64,000 nt of DNA, taken from assembly GCF_002105155.1 (NCBI RefSeq), contig NW_019029018.1, positions 80,001 to 144,000 on the forward strand, given 5' to 3'. This stretch comes from Lobosporangium transversale (lineage: Eukaryota; Mortierellomycota; Mortierellomycetes; Mortierellales; Mortierellaceae). The notes under the pieces are model-generated. The model searched no databases. It saw nothing but the letters and a program-made list of their open reading frames with translations, and had not been told where the DNA came from. Below are positions 47,098 through 59,910 of this stretch, piece by piece. Position 1 is the first letter of the stretch, and each line of letters opens with the position of its first letter. The position numbers and the translations under genes were made by a program.

Positions 47098-48601
47098 TTA
47101 CGCTTGGGCATTAGTGCGTCCCAACGTTGAGACACTGCCGAGTTTGACCTCGTTCACACTGCTTGAGCTATGCGTTTCAGTATCCATGGAATGCTCAACA
47201 CCATTGATCGAAGGTGTCTTCTTTTCATTTAAATGACCATATGCCATCTCACCGAGCTCTGCAAGATCCAAGCCGCGGTGCTCATGATCAGGATCCACAC
47301 GCAAGGTCAATCCTGGGATCTTGTTCATGATGAACAGGATCAAGTAGGTTACACCGAAAGACCAACCAAGGCCTGCGCAAGAGTCTGCGAGCTGGTGGGC
47401 AACTTGAATCCAGTGACCATCGAGCCCGCCTCCTGGAATAACAGTGACACCATCCAAGGCAGCAACCCAGCTCTGAGCAAAAATACCAGTGAGAATGTTA
47501 CCAACGACTCCACCGACTCCATGGACTGCAAAGACATCAAAGGCATCATCATATTTGAGATTATGCTTCAGTCGTACTGCCAGATTGCAGGCAACAGCAC
47601 CCAAGAATCCAATGGCGACACTAGATGCAGGAGAGACATATCCAGAACCAGGAGTGATGGCAACTAATCCTGAAACAGCACCTGAGCAGAAGCCTAGAAC
47701 AGACAGCTTGCGCTCGTGGCGATAGTCAAGTAGGACCCAGGTGATGCCACCGACAGAGGCTGAAAGGTTGGTCACGACGCAGGCCATAGCACCGCGCAAG
47801 TTGGCAGAGAGAGCAGAACCGCCGTTGAAGCCAAACCAACCGAACCAGAGGAAGCAGGTACCGATCACAACGTTGCTCATAGAATGGGGGCGGAAATCAT
47901 TGTGATTACCAGATCGTCTTCCGAGGACGAGAGCATAGGCCAAAGCAGCACCTCCAGAGGAGATGTGAACGGGCGTGCCTCCTGCAAAATCCAGTCCGCC
48001 CATAACAAAACTCCAACCGTTGGCACTCCATGTCCAGCAGGCAATAAAGTCGTAGACGAAAGTGGTCCAGAGGAAAATAAAGACAAGGGTAGGCAGGATA
48101 CGACCACGCTCTGCAGCGGCTCCGACAGCCAAGGCTGGAGTGAGCGCAGCGAACATGCATTGGAAGATCATGAAGACAAGATCGGGGATCTTTGCTGATC
48201 CAACAGAGGGCTGGTCCAAGACCCCTCGAAGGAAAGCGTTCTCAAAGTTGCCAATAAACTTGCTTCCAGTTTTACTAAATGCTAATGAATATCCAAAGAG
48301 GAACCACTGAAGAATAACAATATCAGGGAGGTTGATGAGTATGGATGTATTGGATGAGAGTATTTGAAGGGTGCTTTGAGTGTCCCTATATGCCTTCTTT
48401 TACCTGGAAAGTGACGACTGCCACTGAGCAGCAGGAAAGCATGATCAGAGAAAGGGCATTCTTACTGCGGGCCATACCAGAGTAGAAGTAGCCAATTCCT
48501 GGGATCATGAGCCAGACTAAGGCGGTGGAGGTCAGTGTCCAAGCGATATCACCAGCTTGATACTGTGACCCAATAATGGGTGCTTCTTCTGAAGTGTTCA
48601 T
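47098..48601 (-). CDS. MEP: Ammonium transporter (Amt/Mep family), copy B
   Basis: Two exons, 48601-48404 and 48306-47098, encode 468 residues. The intron is 97 bp, the same length and position as in copy A. The pore histidines (GTPVHISSGG, FAVHGVGG) and the regulatory tail (HEHRGLDLAELGEMAYGH) are intact. By eye the two proteins differ at roughly 30 positions plus a three-residue gap near the C-terminus. Differences cluster in the extracellular/pore-mouth loop after SWVAALDG (ATVISGGWLDGN in A, VTVIPGGGLDGH in B) and in the tail. Exon 1 differs at one residue (MNSS versus MNTS). Both copies look functional, and most changes are conservative. Confidence 0.95.
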
Positions 48602-48807
48602 TGCAGGGAAGTAATCAATAAGGCTGTTTCTTTTCTTTTTTATATATCAGTAGAGCAAAAGAAATGTGTAGAGTAAAGTTGAGGGCAGGCTTTTCAATAA
48701 GTGTAAGTGAAAGCGACGAGGAAGGATAACGAGGAAAAAGGACGATCAAAGATACTGTGGAGATGCGTGCAGAATGAAGGTAAGAAAAAGACCCCCGATT
48801 GACGCAC

Positions 48808-48815
48808 TATTTATA
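48808..48815 (-). promoter_or_regulatory. Probable TATA box of ammonium transporter B
   Basis: TATAAATA on the minus strand about 207 bp upstream of the start, within CAGCGTATAAATA, which is shared exactly with copy A. Confidence 0.55.
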
Positions 48816-49473
48816 CGCTGTACTACTTTGGATCAAGAATCGGGGAGAGAAAATGAGATAGAGAGGGGATGCTGTGGGATGCAATAAACAACTATGCTCA
48901 CCATGATTCTCGGCGGCGACCGAATGATAGACATGTACTGTGATCCTCCAAACAAAGGTGAGTCCCTAAACTTTGTTTTAGCAATTGTCTGTCGGGTTTG
49001 GCAGTTTGGAGAGGGTTAAACGAAAATAAGCTCCTCGTACCTTTAATTGCGTTTGTAATCTGTAGGATGCAAATCATGCGCAACATTTAAACAGCTGTGT
49101 ACACCAGATAGGAAGACATAGGAGCTTAAAAAAAAACCTCCCATTGGCGTAATCGAACATGATGCACAAATTCCTACAACATCTTCGTTCTATAGACAAA
49201 TGAGACAAATGAAGGTGAGTGAAAGACTCTATCCCTCGATGGCGTGTTCTGATACACCCTGACGTTTTACATGTTATAAATATTACTTGCCTTCACAACG
49301 AAGCACACTTTCTGGCTGTGCTGCTTGTTGAACGTCTTCAACGTTTTATTTCGATTATTCATCTTCATCACTTTGCAGTATTGGAGCCATTTGCCATCTA
49401 TGGGTATCTGACATTAATATAGAGAATAAGACCTTATCGTGTCTCATCTTTTTTTTTTTTTTTTTTACAAGGG

Positions 49474-49524
49474 ATAACACATGTTTGTGGCTGATAATTG
49501 AATGTTATCTTTCCGCGTGATTCA
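49474..49524 (-). promoter_or_regulatory. Conserved far-upstream block with GATA-type site (copy B)
   Basis: Counterpart of 20021-20074. TTATCT (the AGATAA complement) lies at 49505-49510. The surrounding intergenic sequence is not conserved to the same degree. Confidence 0.45.
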
Positions 49525-50230
49525 AATTGGCCCAGCCCCAGTCCACACTGAAGCACCAAAAGATCAAAATTCTGTTTACTTTCATGATTAAGGTGTTAAG
49601 GTGAACAGTAGAAATAAACAGCTGCTTAGTTTTTTTACTTGGGAGAACCCCGCAAATTCCCATTTCTGGTGAGTTGAAGCAGAATCATTTTTCTTATTTG
49701 ACACGCGTGTTTAAACATTACTAGATCCGTAGATCCGTTCTTTTCTGTTCCTTTCGAATGTTCCAACCATGTTCAAGAGACTTTAGATCTTGTTTTTTTT
49801 TTTTTTTTTTTTTTTTTTTTTCTCCGAGCGAGAGTCGATCATCCCTCTTCCTCGTCTTACCTTCGGAAAGTTATCTCTGCATTATTTTGCAGGACTAGCT
49901 ATTTTTTTTTTCCTCTCTCTCAGACACACGATAAATATTTAACAATAAAGAATAAAGATAGTGATCATGGCCACAGCGCGATAGCACATTACATTCTCAA
50001 CCGGGGTCGCATCGTACGATAGCAAAATCCCCAAACCTTTACTTCCAACAAAAGATTCACAGCCCACTCATTCAGTAAATAATATAAATGCTGAATTAAT
50101 ATATAAAGAGTTAATCTTGAGGTTCTGAGGGGTCCAAGAAGTGATAGTTCAGTACGCTTGCATTTAAACACTTCGTTCATTGTACGTAAATGATCAACAG
50201 TCATACCTTTTATCTTTCTCTTTTTGTTTC
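49525..50230. other. Intergenic, no gene seen
   Basis: Contains a T run (about 49792-49820) and AT-rich sequence. Only short frames. Confidence 0.55.
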
Positions 50231-50505
50231 TGTGCGCAGCACTTTCTGACCAAAGTTATCGGTTGACAAGAGGGGTGTAACGAGGATTAGAAGTCCAAAA
50301 AGGGAACGTTGACTGGGGTTTTGGAATTCTCCGCCGGGAGTCAAAATTTTATTTTGACGGAGGTGTACATTTTCCCTTGATTCCAGCCTGCGATATAAAC
50401 ATCTACAAGAGCAAGGCACGGCTGCCTTGCAACACGTGTGTACACATGTGCGCTTCGTGACGAGCCTAACCCTCGCCTTGAAGGCCAGTGCTACAGTGCT
50501 GCGCA
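50231..50505. mobile_element. Short element with TGCGCAGCACT terminal inverted repeats
   Basis: The left end has TGCGCAGCACT at about 50233 and its complement AGTGCTGCGCA is at about 50491-50501. Two internal/terminal motifs recur in the 3' half of the Tc1 pseudogene: GTGCGCAGCACTTTCTGACC (21118-21138) and, on the opposite strand, GGTTAGGCTCGTCACGAAG (GGTTAGGCTCGCCACCAAG near 21011). No clear coding capacity; probably a small nonautonomous or decayed DNA transposon. Confidence 0.45.
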
Positions 50506-51961
50506 AGCCACTGATTAAACACAAAGGAAGAAGAGCTAACCTTCCAGGTCGTATACATTTAATCGGCTTTATTCAAGGGTGAACCCTGAAGATGAATTAT
50601 AGGAACAGGAAGTCATCCTAGTTGGAACGGCTGTGATCGATGAATTTAACCTGAATGGCAAATATCAGCTATGAGAACTACAGCTTTTTCTGGTGCAAGG
50701 CCCGAGACTAAATGCCAACCAATCAATTAATCAAAATGCTTCGAGAGAGTTCTCACTTCTTTTTTTAATATCCGTCTATTAAGACATCGCTTTCAGACTT
50801 TGGACAAAAGGACCAGTGGAATTAAAAAAAAAAAAAAAAAAAACCTGAAAACTGAAAACTGAAATTCCGTATTTGCTATCCTATCCTTTCTCTTCACCAA
50901 TTCAATCACTGGCATGTCTTACATGCTTTCGATCATGAGAAGTCTTCGTCTCAGAGTTGTCCAAAATAGTACATATTACATTCCTGTCAGTTGCCAGGCA
51001 TTGTATGAAAGAGATTTTAAGGGGGACACCGCATATTAGGATGTCTAGTAGGCACCCAGGAAGGAGGGCAGCGACGGCCCGCTGATGGCCATCATTTCGT
51101 GCATTGTGCTCGTGGAAAGTGAAATCTTTATTTGACGCTCTTACGATCACCACAGTTCTTGTCCTGAAAATTGAATGATGATATTACCTCATGGGAAAGA
51201 ATTAATGACCCGGCTATTTGCTGACTATGGTTACAAAGCACATCTTGGTTAATTTGCTCTGAAAGCTCACAGAATGAGACTGGGGATGCCTCCGATCACA
51301 AATCATCATTGGTCTAGCTTGACCAGTCTTGTTTTCGAATGTGGAGGCGATCTTAATTAAAAAAAAAAATACTTTAATGAAGCATCTCATTCAGAATAAA
51401 AGTCGCAGGATACCAGTCTTTCTGAATACAACATGAATAGACTTGTGGTTAAAGAAGACAGAATTTGTCTGGGTTTTTCATAATGTCGGAGCACCAAGGC
51501 TCAAGGGAACAGGCACATGTTTGAATTTAATGAAGGTTTTGCGCTGACTGTGTTCATCTCTACGTCTATACCTTTCTTAAAACACATTCTCCGTCTCTTG
51601 CTCCCTCATTCACTCGTTCATTCATTCACATTCACTCATTCATTCAATTGCATTCATTCATTCATTCATTCATTCATTCATTCATTCATTCATTCATTCA
51701 TTCATTCATCTTCCTTCATTACACTTGTCCTTTCTCTTCTTTTCATCTCGGTGGAAACACTTTCTCTTGTACTACACATTTGTTCCAGCACCCGTTACAC
51801 AACCAGTCAAAAGGGTTTCTGGATTCACAAAGTCTAAGACCTCACATCTCTCCACTCCATCTCATTCAATCACTTTTTTTTTGTTGCTATTGTTGTTGTT
51901 GTTTATTTCATTTTGATCCGTCTTTGACCTTTGTGCTGTGCTCGACATAAAGTAAAGCAGC
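50506..51961. other. Gap upstream of the Kelch gene; one unexplained open frame
   Basis: A minus-strand frame at 50902-51153 (83 codons; VAALLPGCLLDILICGVPLK) has no recognisable domain and is not annotated as a gene. The last 400 bp are the CT/CATT-rich leader of the Kelch gene. Confidence 0.5.
51600..51712. repeat. (CATT)n microsatellite in the Kelch gene leader
   Basis: About 20 CATT units, imperfect at the 5' side and perfect from about 51652. The start codon follows about 250 bp downstream. Confidence 0.92.
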
Positions 51962-54900
51962 ATGGCCGGGCTTTTCTCAAAAAAGAACAAAAAGGAGAGG
52001 GACGATGCAGGCAGCGAAAACAGCAACACAAACGGTAGAATTTACAACGGTCGGGACAACTTGAGTGCCAGTAACAGTCTCGCCAACAGTAACAATTCGG
52101 CTTACTCCCATCCTCAAAGTCCTTATCAACAACAGTATCAGCAGCATGCCAATGGTCCTTCAGCCCAGTCGAGCAAAAGCTCGCTGCAGCAATCGTCGCA
52201 GCAACATCTCACTCACCAAGGCAACAATGTATACTCGTCTGGACCGTTCTCGACTCAGCAGCCCAATTTCAACACGGTTGGTCCTTGGTCAGCGGGTACA
52301 CTCATGTCTGCGAACCCATTCCCCAGATTCGCTCATACTGCCTCGTTTGTCACCACAGGCACTGACATATACGTCTTTGGAGGCATTGCAAAAGGATCAC
52401 CTTTGAGGGATGTGCATGTCATTGATCCTCGTAAGTAGCTCGCTTACTCGTCCTTTCCGTCCAACTCCCCCTCTTCTCTCCTTCTCTCACTTTTCCGTAA
52501 GCGTAATCGATCATATTACCTTTAATACGCAATAGCTGCTTGTTGCCAATTTTTCTTTTTGGTTGATCACACAAATGACATTTTGTCCTCAGTTTAGGCT
52601 CTCATCATTAACGGAAAAATGAAAAAGGAGACGAACTATAAGACTAATTACACAATCATTCCAAATTTCAAATAGAATCTTTGCACTGCCAACTTTTGCC
52701 CATTGGAGGAGACAGTCCACATGCTGCAAATGGACACACGGCGGTGACACTTGGTCAATATATTATGTGTAAGTGAAAAATTCTGATGCTTGGTAACCAG
52801 GTTTTTTCTGGGAGGAACACGGATGATTTTATTCATGTGAAAAACACAAAAAAATTTTTTTTTTTTTTTTTTTTTTTTTGATCGATCGCTCTTTACAAAT
52901 CTCAATATATTACTTTAAAAAAAAACTTACTGAAACAGATTTTGGAGGCAAGGATGCCAAGGGTAGAACCAGCGACTCACTCTACGTGCTGCATACTGGC
53001 CGCAAGGAATGGAATAAACCTTTAATTCAAACACTGCTCCCTGCACCTCGACACTCGCATGCAGCTTGTGTAGTTGGCACTGTCATGTACATCATTGGAG
53101 GGCAACTCTCGGGTTATTATATGAACGATATTGCAGCATTCGATTTAAAGACATGTAAGTACCTTTTTATTCCTTAACTCTATTTTTTTTTTTTTAGGAT
53201 GTCTCTTAATTTTTTATTCTTCTTTACTAAACAATCATCTTTCTGGGACAATTGCTTCTTCATCGATAGTGAATGGAAAACGTCCTGCATGGACCTTCCT
53301 TGAACCAAAGTCAGATCTACCTCCCGCACGTGCAGGACATTGTGCGGTATCCTATAATGGCAAGGTTTACATGTATGCTACCTCCCTATCCCTCTATTTG
53401 TCTAAGCTTCATGACATGCACATATTTGTCATTTCTTTGATCTAACACTTTGTTTTCTAATTTGCGTGGACAGTTTTGGAGGGGCAGATGATAAATTCTA
53501 TTACAACGATATTTGGTGCTACGATCCTCAAACGAACAAATGGGAACCAATTCCGGTCTACGGAACTTTACCCATTAGCCGGCAGGGCCATACTGCTGCT
53601 GTTATTGACGACACCATGTATATCTATGGCGGCATGAGTTTTGAAGAGCAGCTTTTAGGCGACTTGTGCGCATTCAAGTTTACAGGTTCGTATTCATTAA
53701 TATGGGTGTGAACTATATTATTATTAGTATATATCAAATCCATTTTTCTCCGTCATTGGCTAATCAGTTTTGTGACGTTTTTTTTTTTTTTTTTTTTTTT
53801 TTTTTCTGTGCGGAATAGAGCGACGCTGGTTGGCATTTCCTACCACAGCTGAAGCTGCTTCACCTCGCGCTGAACATGCAATGTGCAGTGTGGGCGATAA
53901 ACTTTATATACTTGGCGGACAGCTGGATCTGAACGCCAATGAGGATTTAGGGATTGTTTATGTACTCGATACTGGTATGTACCCTGAAACGGGTTAATTA
54001 TGAAAGTGGTTTTTACCTGAGCAAGATACAGCGCAAATTAACGCTTCTCATCTGTTCGCTCTCGATCCATTATTCCCTAATAGCCAAACTCAAGTGGAAA
54101 GAGCCTTCTTTTAATGGTTCTCTGAGATCGGGCTATGACAACGATAGCATGCAACGTACTGAGGGAGGACAAGATGGTAGAGGCTCACCATACAATCGCC
54201 CATCACTAAGTTCGGACGTTACTCGACCCCTTAAAGGTTATGATCAAAACGCGTCGTTTCCTGATCCAAAGCACAGGACGCTTCAACAGGAGCTATATCA
54301 AGACCATCCTGATCAGCATTCAGGTTATCATCAGCACCAACAGCGGGAGCGACAATATACATCCGAAACAAGCGCTCCACAAGCAGGCCTTGGCGTAATG
54401 GAGGATGCGCCCCAGTTCGGTAGCGAATCATACTCACCATACACTCAGCCACCCATACCATCTTCATCATTACATCAGAACACTGACTTGAATGAAGCTA
54501 CCCATCCCGCGCGTCGCCGGACGGCTGGTAAACCAGCTGGATATGCAGGACAAGGCATTGAGTCTCGCAATGGAATGAACTCAATTGATGAAGGACGACA
54601 CCCCGGAGCTGCGTTTGATAACGAAATGATAAACTCATCGTCGCAGCCACAATCACAACCGCAGGTCGGTATAATGCAACGACAGGTCTCCTCAAGTCAG
54701 AGTCAATATCAGCTGTGCTCAGACTCTGAGGAGCGTGCATACTCTCAGCAACAGCAACATCATCAAGGTGAAAAAGGTCGCTCATATAATGCTGTAAATG
54801 GTAATGTCTCGAACGCCAGCGGAAGCAATCCCGTGAGTAGATCCAATACACCTTTGCAACAACAAACAACGTCACACCATGATTTGAATCACCAAGGATC

Positions 54901-57685
54901 AAGCACCACTAACTCAACAATAACAGAAAGTCTGCACCAACAAGGTCTATCGGCGGGAAGTTTAAATAGGCAGGGCTCTGTTGACCCGTCCTTTCAATCA
55001 ACTTTGCATGTTACTAATCCTGATAGTGGGAACTATGAGATGGTGGAGAATCAACACATCCAATCACGGGAAGGTAGTCACGCTTCTGCTCATTCGTCCA
55101 AGATCACACGAAAGGAATCCAGTGAACTTAAAGACCTTAGACAACGTGAGCAATGGCTTCTTGCAGAAGTGTCTATGGCACGCAAAAAGATGGGTGACCG
55201 ACCTTTGAGTATGGCTCTCTTAGCACTTGAAGACGAACTCGCAGCCTGTGAAGTCGATAGCGAAAAGTACCGGATCATGCAGGCTCTCTTGAATGTCAAG
55301 GCTGAGCTTGAGAGATCAAAGAGCTCGATTGCTACACAGGCGCAGATTGCATCCAATAAGGTTCGTGAAGCGGAGCGAGTCAGGCTGTCAGCTCTTCAGG
55401 AGGCTGCCTATCTGAAAGCAAAAATGAATGCTATGCAGACCGGTGAGATGTCTGAATTAGTCGCAACAGAGTCAGCAAGAGCAATGGATCTGGAAAAGAG
55501 GCTCACTGCGGCTTTAGCACAACTAGATCAATACGAGGCTCGGTTTGTGCAATACGAGACCATTCTAGAACATGAAAAGGAATCGAGACTGGCAGCAGAA
55601 AATCGTGAAAAGGAAGCCACTTCAAGAGCTGAAGAAGCTCAATTGGCCCATACACGGGCTCTGAACGATTTGAGTACACTTCATGAGCGCGCAACTGTGG
55701 CGGAGGCAACCCTACGTGAGACAGTGGCCAAGAGTGCTTCTAGTGAGGCAGGCCTTTCAAGCTATCAACAACAATCAGCAGCATTGCTTTCTCAAATTTC
55801 AGCTCTAAAAACCACTGTAGACCATCAAAAGAAGTCTTTGGAAAAGACGAAATTAGCATACACGGTTGCAAATGAGCGTGCAGAGCAGGCAGACAAACTC
55901 TGGACACAATCTCGCCAGGAAATGGATCAAGTCCAACTCGAATTATCCAACGTTCGTGCAGACATGGATCGTGCTCAGCGTGAATCAGATCATTGGAGAG
56001 CTAAAGCTAGCGAAACCGAATTACTCTGGCAAGCAGCCAAGAAGGAGAATGAGACGATGCGGACGCTACTGGAAGAAGATTTGAATAGCACATATGCCAA
56101 CTCGGTTTCAAAGGAGCGCAAGCATGACTCGATTATCGCAATCACTTCAGCCTCCCGAGTTACAGAGTTGGAGCACGAACTGATGACGCTTCGACTGGTA
56201 GTTAGAGACTCGGAGGATGCCGCTGCCCAAGCAAACAGGGATCTAGGTGATACTATGGCTCGTATCACGCAGCTGGAGCAGTCATCCATGTTAGCACGCA
56301 CTGAAGCTGCAACTGCGCAACGTCAATTGACTGATGCCCGAGACAAACTGGCTCAGGCCCAAGCACAATTGATTCGCAAGGAAGAGGCTATTGAGGAGAT
56401 GATTCATGAACGAGAGAACAATGAAGTCCAATTGGGTTTACTTCGCGGGGTTATGAAGGAACACGGACTGTTGGCTGACGATCTGATTTTGGATGCTCTA
56501 GACCAGAGCGGAAACCATAAGGCGCCAGTATCGCCTCTTAAGATGCAGCTCGAAGAGGCTGAGAAGCGAGCCAGTGAGGCTGAGGCTCGGCTAAGAAAAC
56601 TCATTGAGTTGAAGAGTAAGCAGAAAGAGCGCATTCAGCAACTGGAGGCAGATTACCAAACTACTGTGCACTATGCACAGGGAGCCGAGTCGGCACTGGA
56701 CAAAGTCCGCGGTGAGCTTCAGGCCGTGAAGGACGATAGACAAAAACTCTACTCAAGACTGGTGGAGTTGGAAGACGTACACTCACGCTGCAGTGAACAG
56801 CACCTTGCTCAGACCTCGAGTAGCTCCACTGCAGAGTTGGAAGGAGAGATGGCTGATCTGCGTCACCAGTTGCATGCTACACAAGAACGCTCTATTCAAC
56901 TCGATGCTCAGGTGGACTCCCTCTCATCACAGCTGCAGGACATGGAGTCTCGCGCAGAATCGTCGCAGACGGAGCTCCATTCTTTGAAGGCGAAGCATCA
57001 AGAACAGCAAAAACGAGGCCTTGGACAGACAGATCAACTTCAGGCCAAGGTAGAGCAGCTAGAGCAGATGCTTGTGGAGACCAAGCATCGCCTTGACAAG
57101 ACACAGGAGGACTTGGAGCATGCTCGTGAGCTGAACCGTGTTACTGGTCAAGAGTTAGATGATGCGCTTGATGCTCTTAAGAGGCGACAACAAGGCTCGC
57201 CTAGCAATATCAAACGTCAAGAGGAACTCGAGAGCGCGATTGATAATGCACAGCGAACCATTCAATCGCTTCAGCAGACGAATCGGGATCTGGAAGAGCA
57301 ACTTCGTGCATCAGAGAACAAGATTTCGTTGTTGCTGGATAACTTTCAAGCACCTGAATCTGTCCGAAACAGTGTTGCCAGTTTAAGTGCCTTGACTGGC
57401 GGGTTCCACCATGGCCTGGGCGGCATGTCGTCTCTGTCGCCATCATCACCACCTTCCAGTAGTTCATTGATGATGGCAGCTGCTGGTCAGCGGTCTCATT
57501 TGAACTCACCTCCGGCATCGATTTCTACTAGATCTATGTCGCCAGCATCACCTACCTCCAAGTCAAACAGTCGATCAATCAATAACATTAGTTTAGGAGG
57601 ATCTTCAACAACTTTGAGTTCACAAAGACTGGAGGAATATGAGAAAATGATTGACGAAATGACCAATCGTCTACAGGGAGAGTAA
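51962..57685 (+). CDS. Kelch-repeat and coiled-coil cell-end marker protein (Tea1/Kel1-like)
   Basis: Seven exons, 51962-52430, 52676-52768, 52939-53154, 53270-53372, 53474-53685, 53819-53974 and 54084-57685, join in frame to 1616 residues. Residues 1-110 are disordered and Ser/Gln/Asn-rich. Residues about 115-415 form a Kelch propeller, with blades carrying DIYVFGGIAKGS, VMYIIGGQLSGYYMNDI, FGGADDKFYYNDIWCYDPQT, MYIYGGMSFEEQLLGDL and KLYILGGQLD. A disordered Gln/Ser/His-rich stretch (about 430-780) follows. Then comes a long coiled coil (about 790-1530), rich in Ala/Glu/Gln/Leu, and a Ser-rich end. Introns fall between blades. This architecture is that of Tea1/Kel1/TeaA, which mark growth sites at microtubule tips. 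The TAA stop starts an A25 run. Confidence 0.9.
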
Positions 57686-58119
57686 AAAAAAAAAAAAAAA
57701 AAAAAAAATAGAAAAAATAGAGTCATTAGCTTTATACTTTTTCGTCCAAGACGAGTCTAATAATTAATTAAAACTGCTCTGTTGATGGGCAATCATTCAT
57801 TGATAGACATTATCAATAAAATAAAATAAAATAAAATAAAGAAAAGATGGGAACACACGAGACAGTGGCGCAAGGGTCGGGGTAACTAAGGTGGACAGAA
57901 GAGTAATATGAAGGGTCATGGTTTTAAGTCCCCTATTGTTCGTATAGTATGGCATACTAGTACCGCGTACCAAAATTGCAGAAATAGAGGCCTTTTTTCC
58001 TTATTTTTTCTGATACTAACGCAAGAATTGGCATTCACAAATAAAGCTGCAAGTGATACTAACACAGACCTGACTCGCATAATTCCCATGGAGAGCGATA
58101 CTAAAATCTTGTTATCATG

Positions 58120-58150
<31 letters not shown>

Positions 58151-58567
58151 GGTCTATGGGAAATGAAGTTCAATATTTATTGTCCTTTTTGAAAAAGCAG
58201 GACTGAGATGGTACTACACATCGATGTTAGCCAGCATCTCTTCCTTGCAATACACGGAAGACATGGCATTTCTAGATGTTTTGACCGAGATTTCTGCTTA
58301 TTCACTTCTTTTCTTCTTTCCACTTTTGCTTCTTTATTTCTTTTATTACCACAAAAATGATTTTAGTATCGCTTAAGATTGGGTTAGTATATATGTATTG
58401 GTGCATCTTTATCTGTGAATGTTGGTTTTCTTGTGTTTGTATTAGTGCATGTTTGTTTGCTCATGTAGTACACCTGTACAGCACGTCCTGAAGAACTAAA
58501 ATCTGTGTGCAACAGTAAAATTTTTCAACTTTAGTACAAACAAGTCCAATATCAGTTACCGGTCCTT

Positions 58568-58599
<32 letters not shown>

Positions 58600-59910
58600 C
58601 CAGAGCATTCCCAAGTGCTATTACCCTAATAAGGAGAATGGGCCTCGCAGGCAACATGACTGGAGCGGGGTCTTCCACATCTAACCGCCTAGCAGCTACT
58701 AATAATTTACCTCCAATCGTTAGCGGAAATTCCACAAATTTAAGATTGTAGCTAGATATATATATATATATACCACTGTAAAATGCAACACCCTTCGTCC
58801 TATCTTTAAAAGAATATCCCTCACGGTGGGTAGCTATTAATATAGTGATATATCTGACTACCCTATCGGAATATAAACCTTTTGCAAAGTTGCTTGAGTC
58901 TTGTATATATATATATATATATCTATATATCTATGAGGCTATCGTCACCATGCATTAGGATAGCAGCTGCAATAGCAACAGTTTGGATCTTCCTCTACTA
59001 ATCTATCAATAATGAGTGATTTCTCAATAACTACCACGTGTGCATTACTAATGTGTCCCTTATACAGGCAAGGTTAAACTTATTTGGACGTCGGGAACTA
59101 TGGATTGAGTAGGACGAATGGTGAACTGCTCGTGAGAGGACTCATCAGTCGAACTAAGGGATCGATCCGTTGGCCTCCCTTTGATGACACGAGCTCAACC
59201 TAGAAGCTAAAAGACGTGAGATGGGATGCATTGTCCGTGGCTGCTGATCACTTCAAGGTCGAGGAACTGTATGGAAAAGACACTGCTGCCCAGAGACTCA
59301 TACCGATACCACTTTTGGTTAGTCCGTTACCAATTACAAAAGGTTTATTAAGTAGTAGACTTATAATTGACAAAGATCTCTCTAAAAGAGAGATCGGTAT
59401 GAGCCTCTACTGCTGCCATCAAAGTAGACTAAAATAAGAAAAGACAGACGAAGACATCATTATTAGTTTTTAAATAAAAAAAAAAAAAAAGCTGTGAATG
59501 CATGAATGCTTAGACGATCGAGCGAATAGGAGGTCGAATTTCGCATGTCCGGACGGCAGTCGTTCACCATGAAATCGTTCGGATAATAATAAAATAGTAT
59601 TCTAAACTTCGAAATTTTTTCCCATCGTTACGAAGTAGCTGAACAGTCGTGTGTCGTCCGGAAATACAATGCAAAATAAGTTTGACTACAGACATTGAAT
59701 TAACGTCTCAAGATGGAAATTTAACCAGAACCGGGTATTTCTTTAGCCCATCCATCATTGTCAAGCCCCTTTTTATTCCTTCCTCTCCTCTCAAACAAAT
59801 AAAGACGTCTTGTCTCTGTTGTTCTTTTTTTTTTTTTATTTTTATATCTCTTCCCACTCTTTGATTCCCATTCTATTTTACTCCTTCAACACAGTCGTGC
59901 CTATCTAGCC
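57686..59910. other. Intergenic, no supported gene
   Basis: Contains (AAAAT)n at 57818-57840, (AT)n at 58121-58144, 58758-58772 and 58904-58922, and an A run at 58574-58599. A short dispersed repeat lies at 57935-57980. A 73-codon frame at 59216 shows no domain. Confidence 0.55.

Larger units (their letters stand above)
46843..49524. repeat. Segmental duplication, copy B (ammonium transporter block)
   Basis: Matches 17236-20076 in the same orientation. The left limit falls about 25 bp after the COQ6 stop. The right limit is the conserved TTATCTTTCCGCGTGATTCA block, after which similarity disappears. Confidence 0.85.

Noticed and set aside
51648-51950. Frame encoding (FIHS)n repeats
   Set aside because: It is a translation of the CATT microsatellite in the Kelch gene leader.
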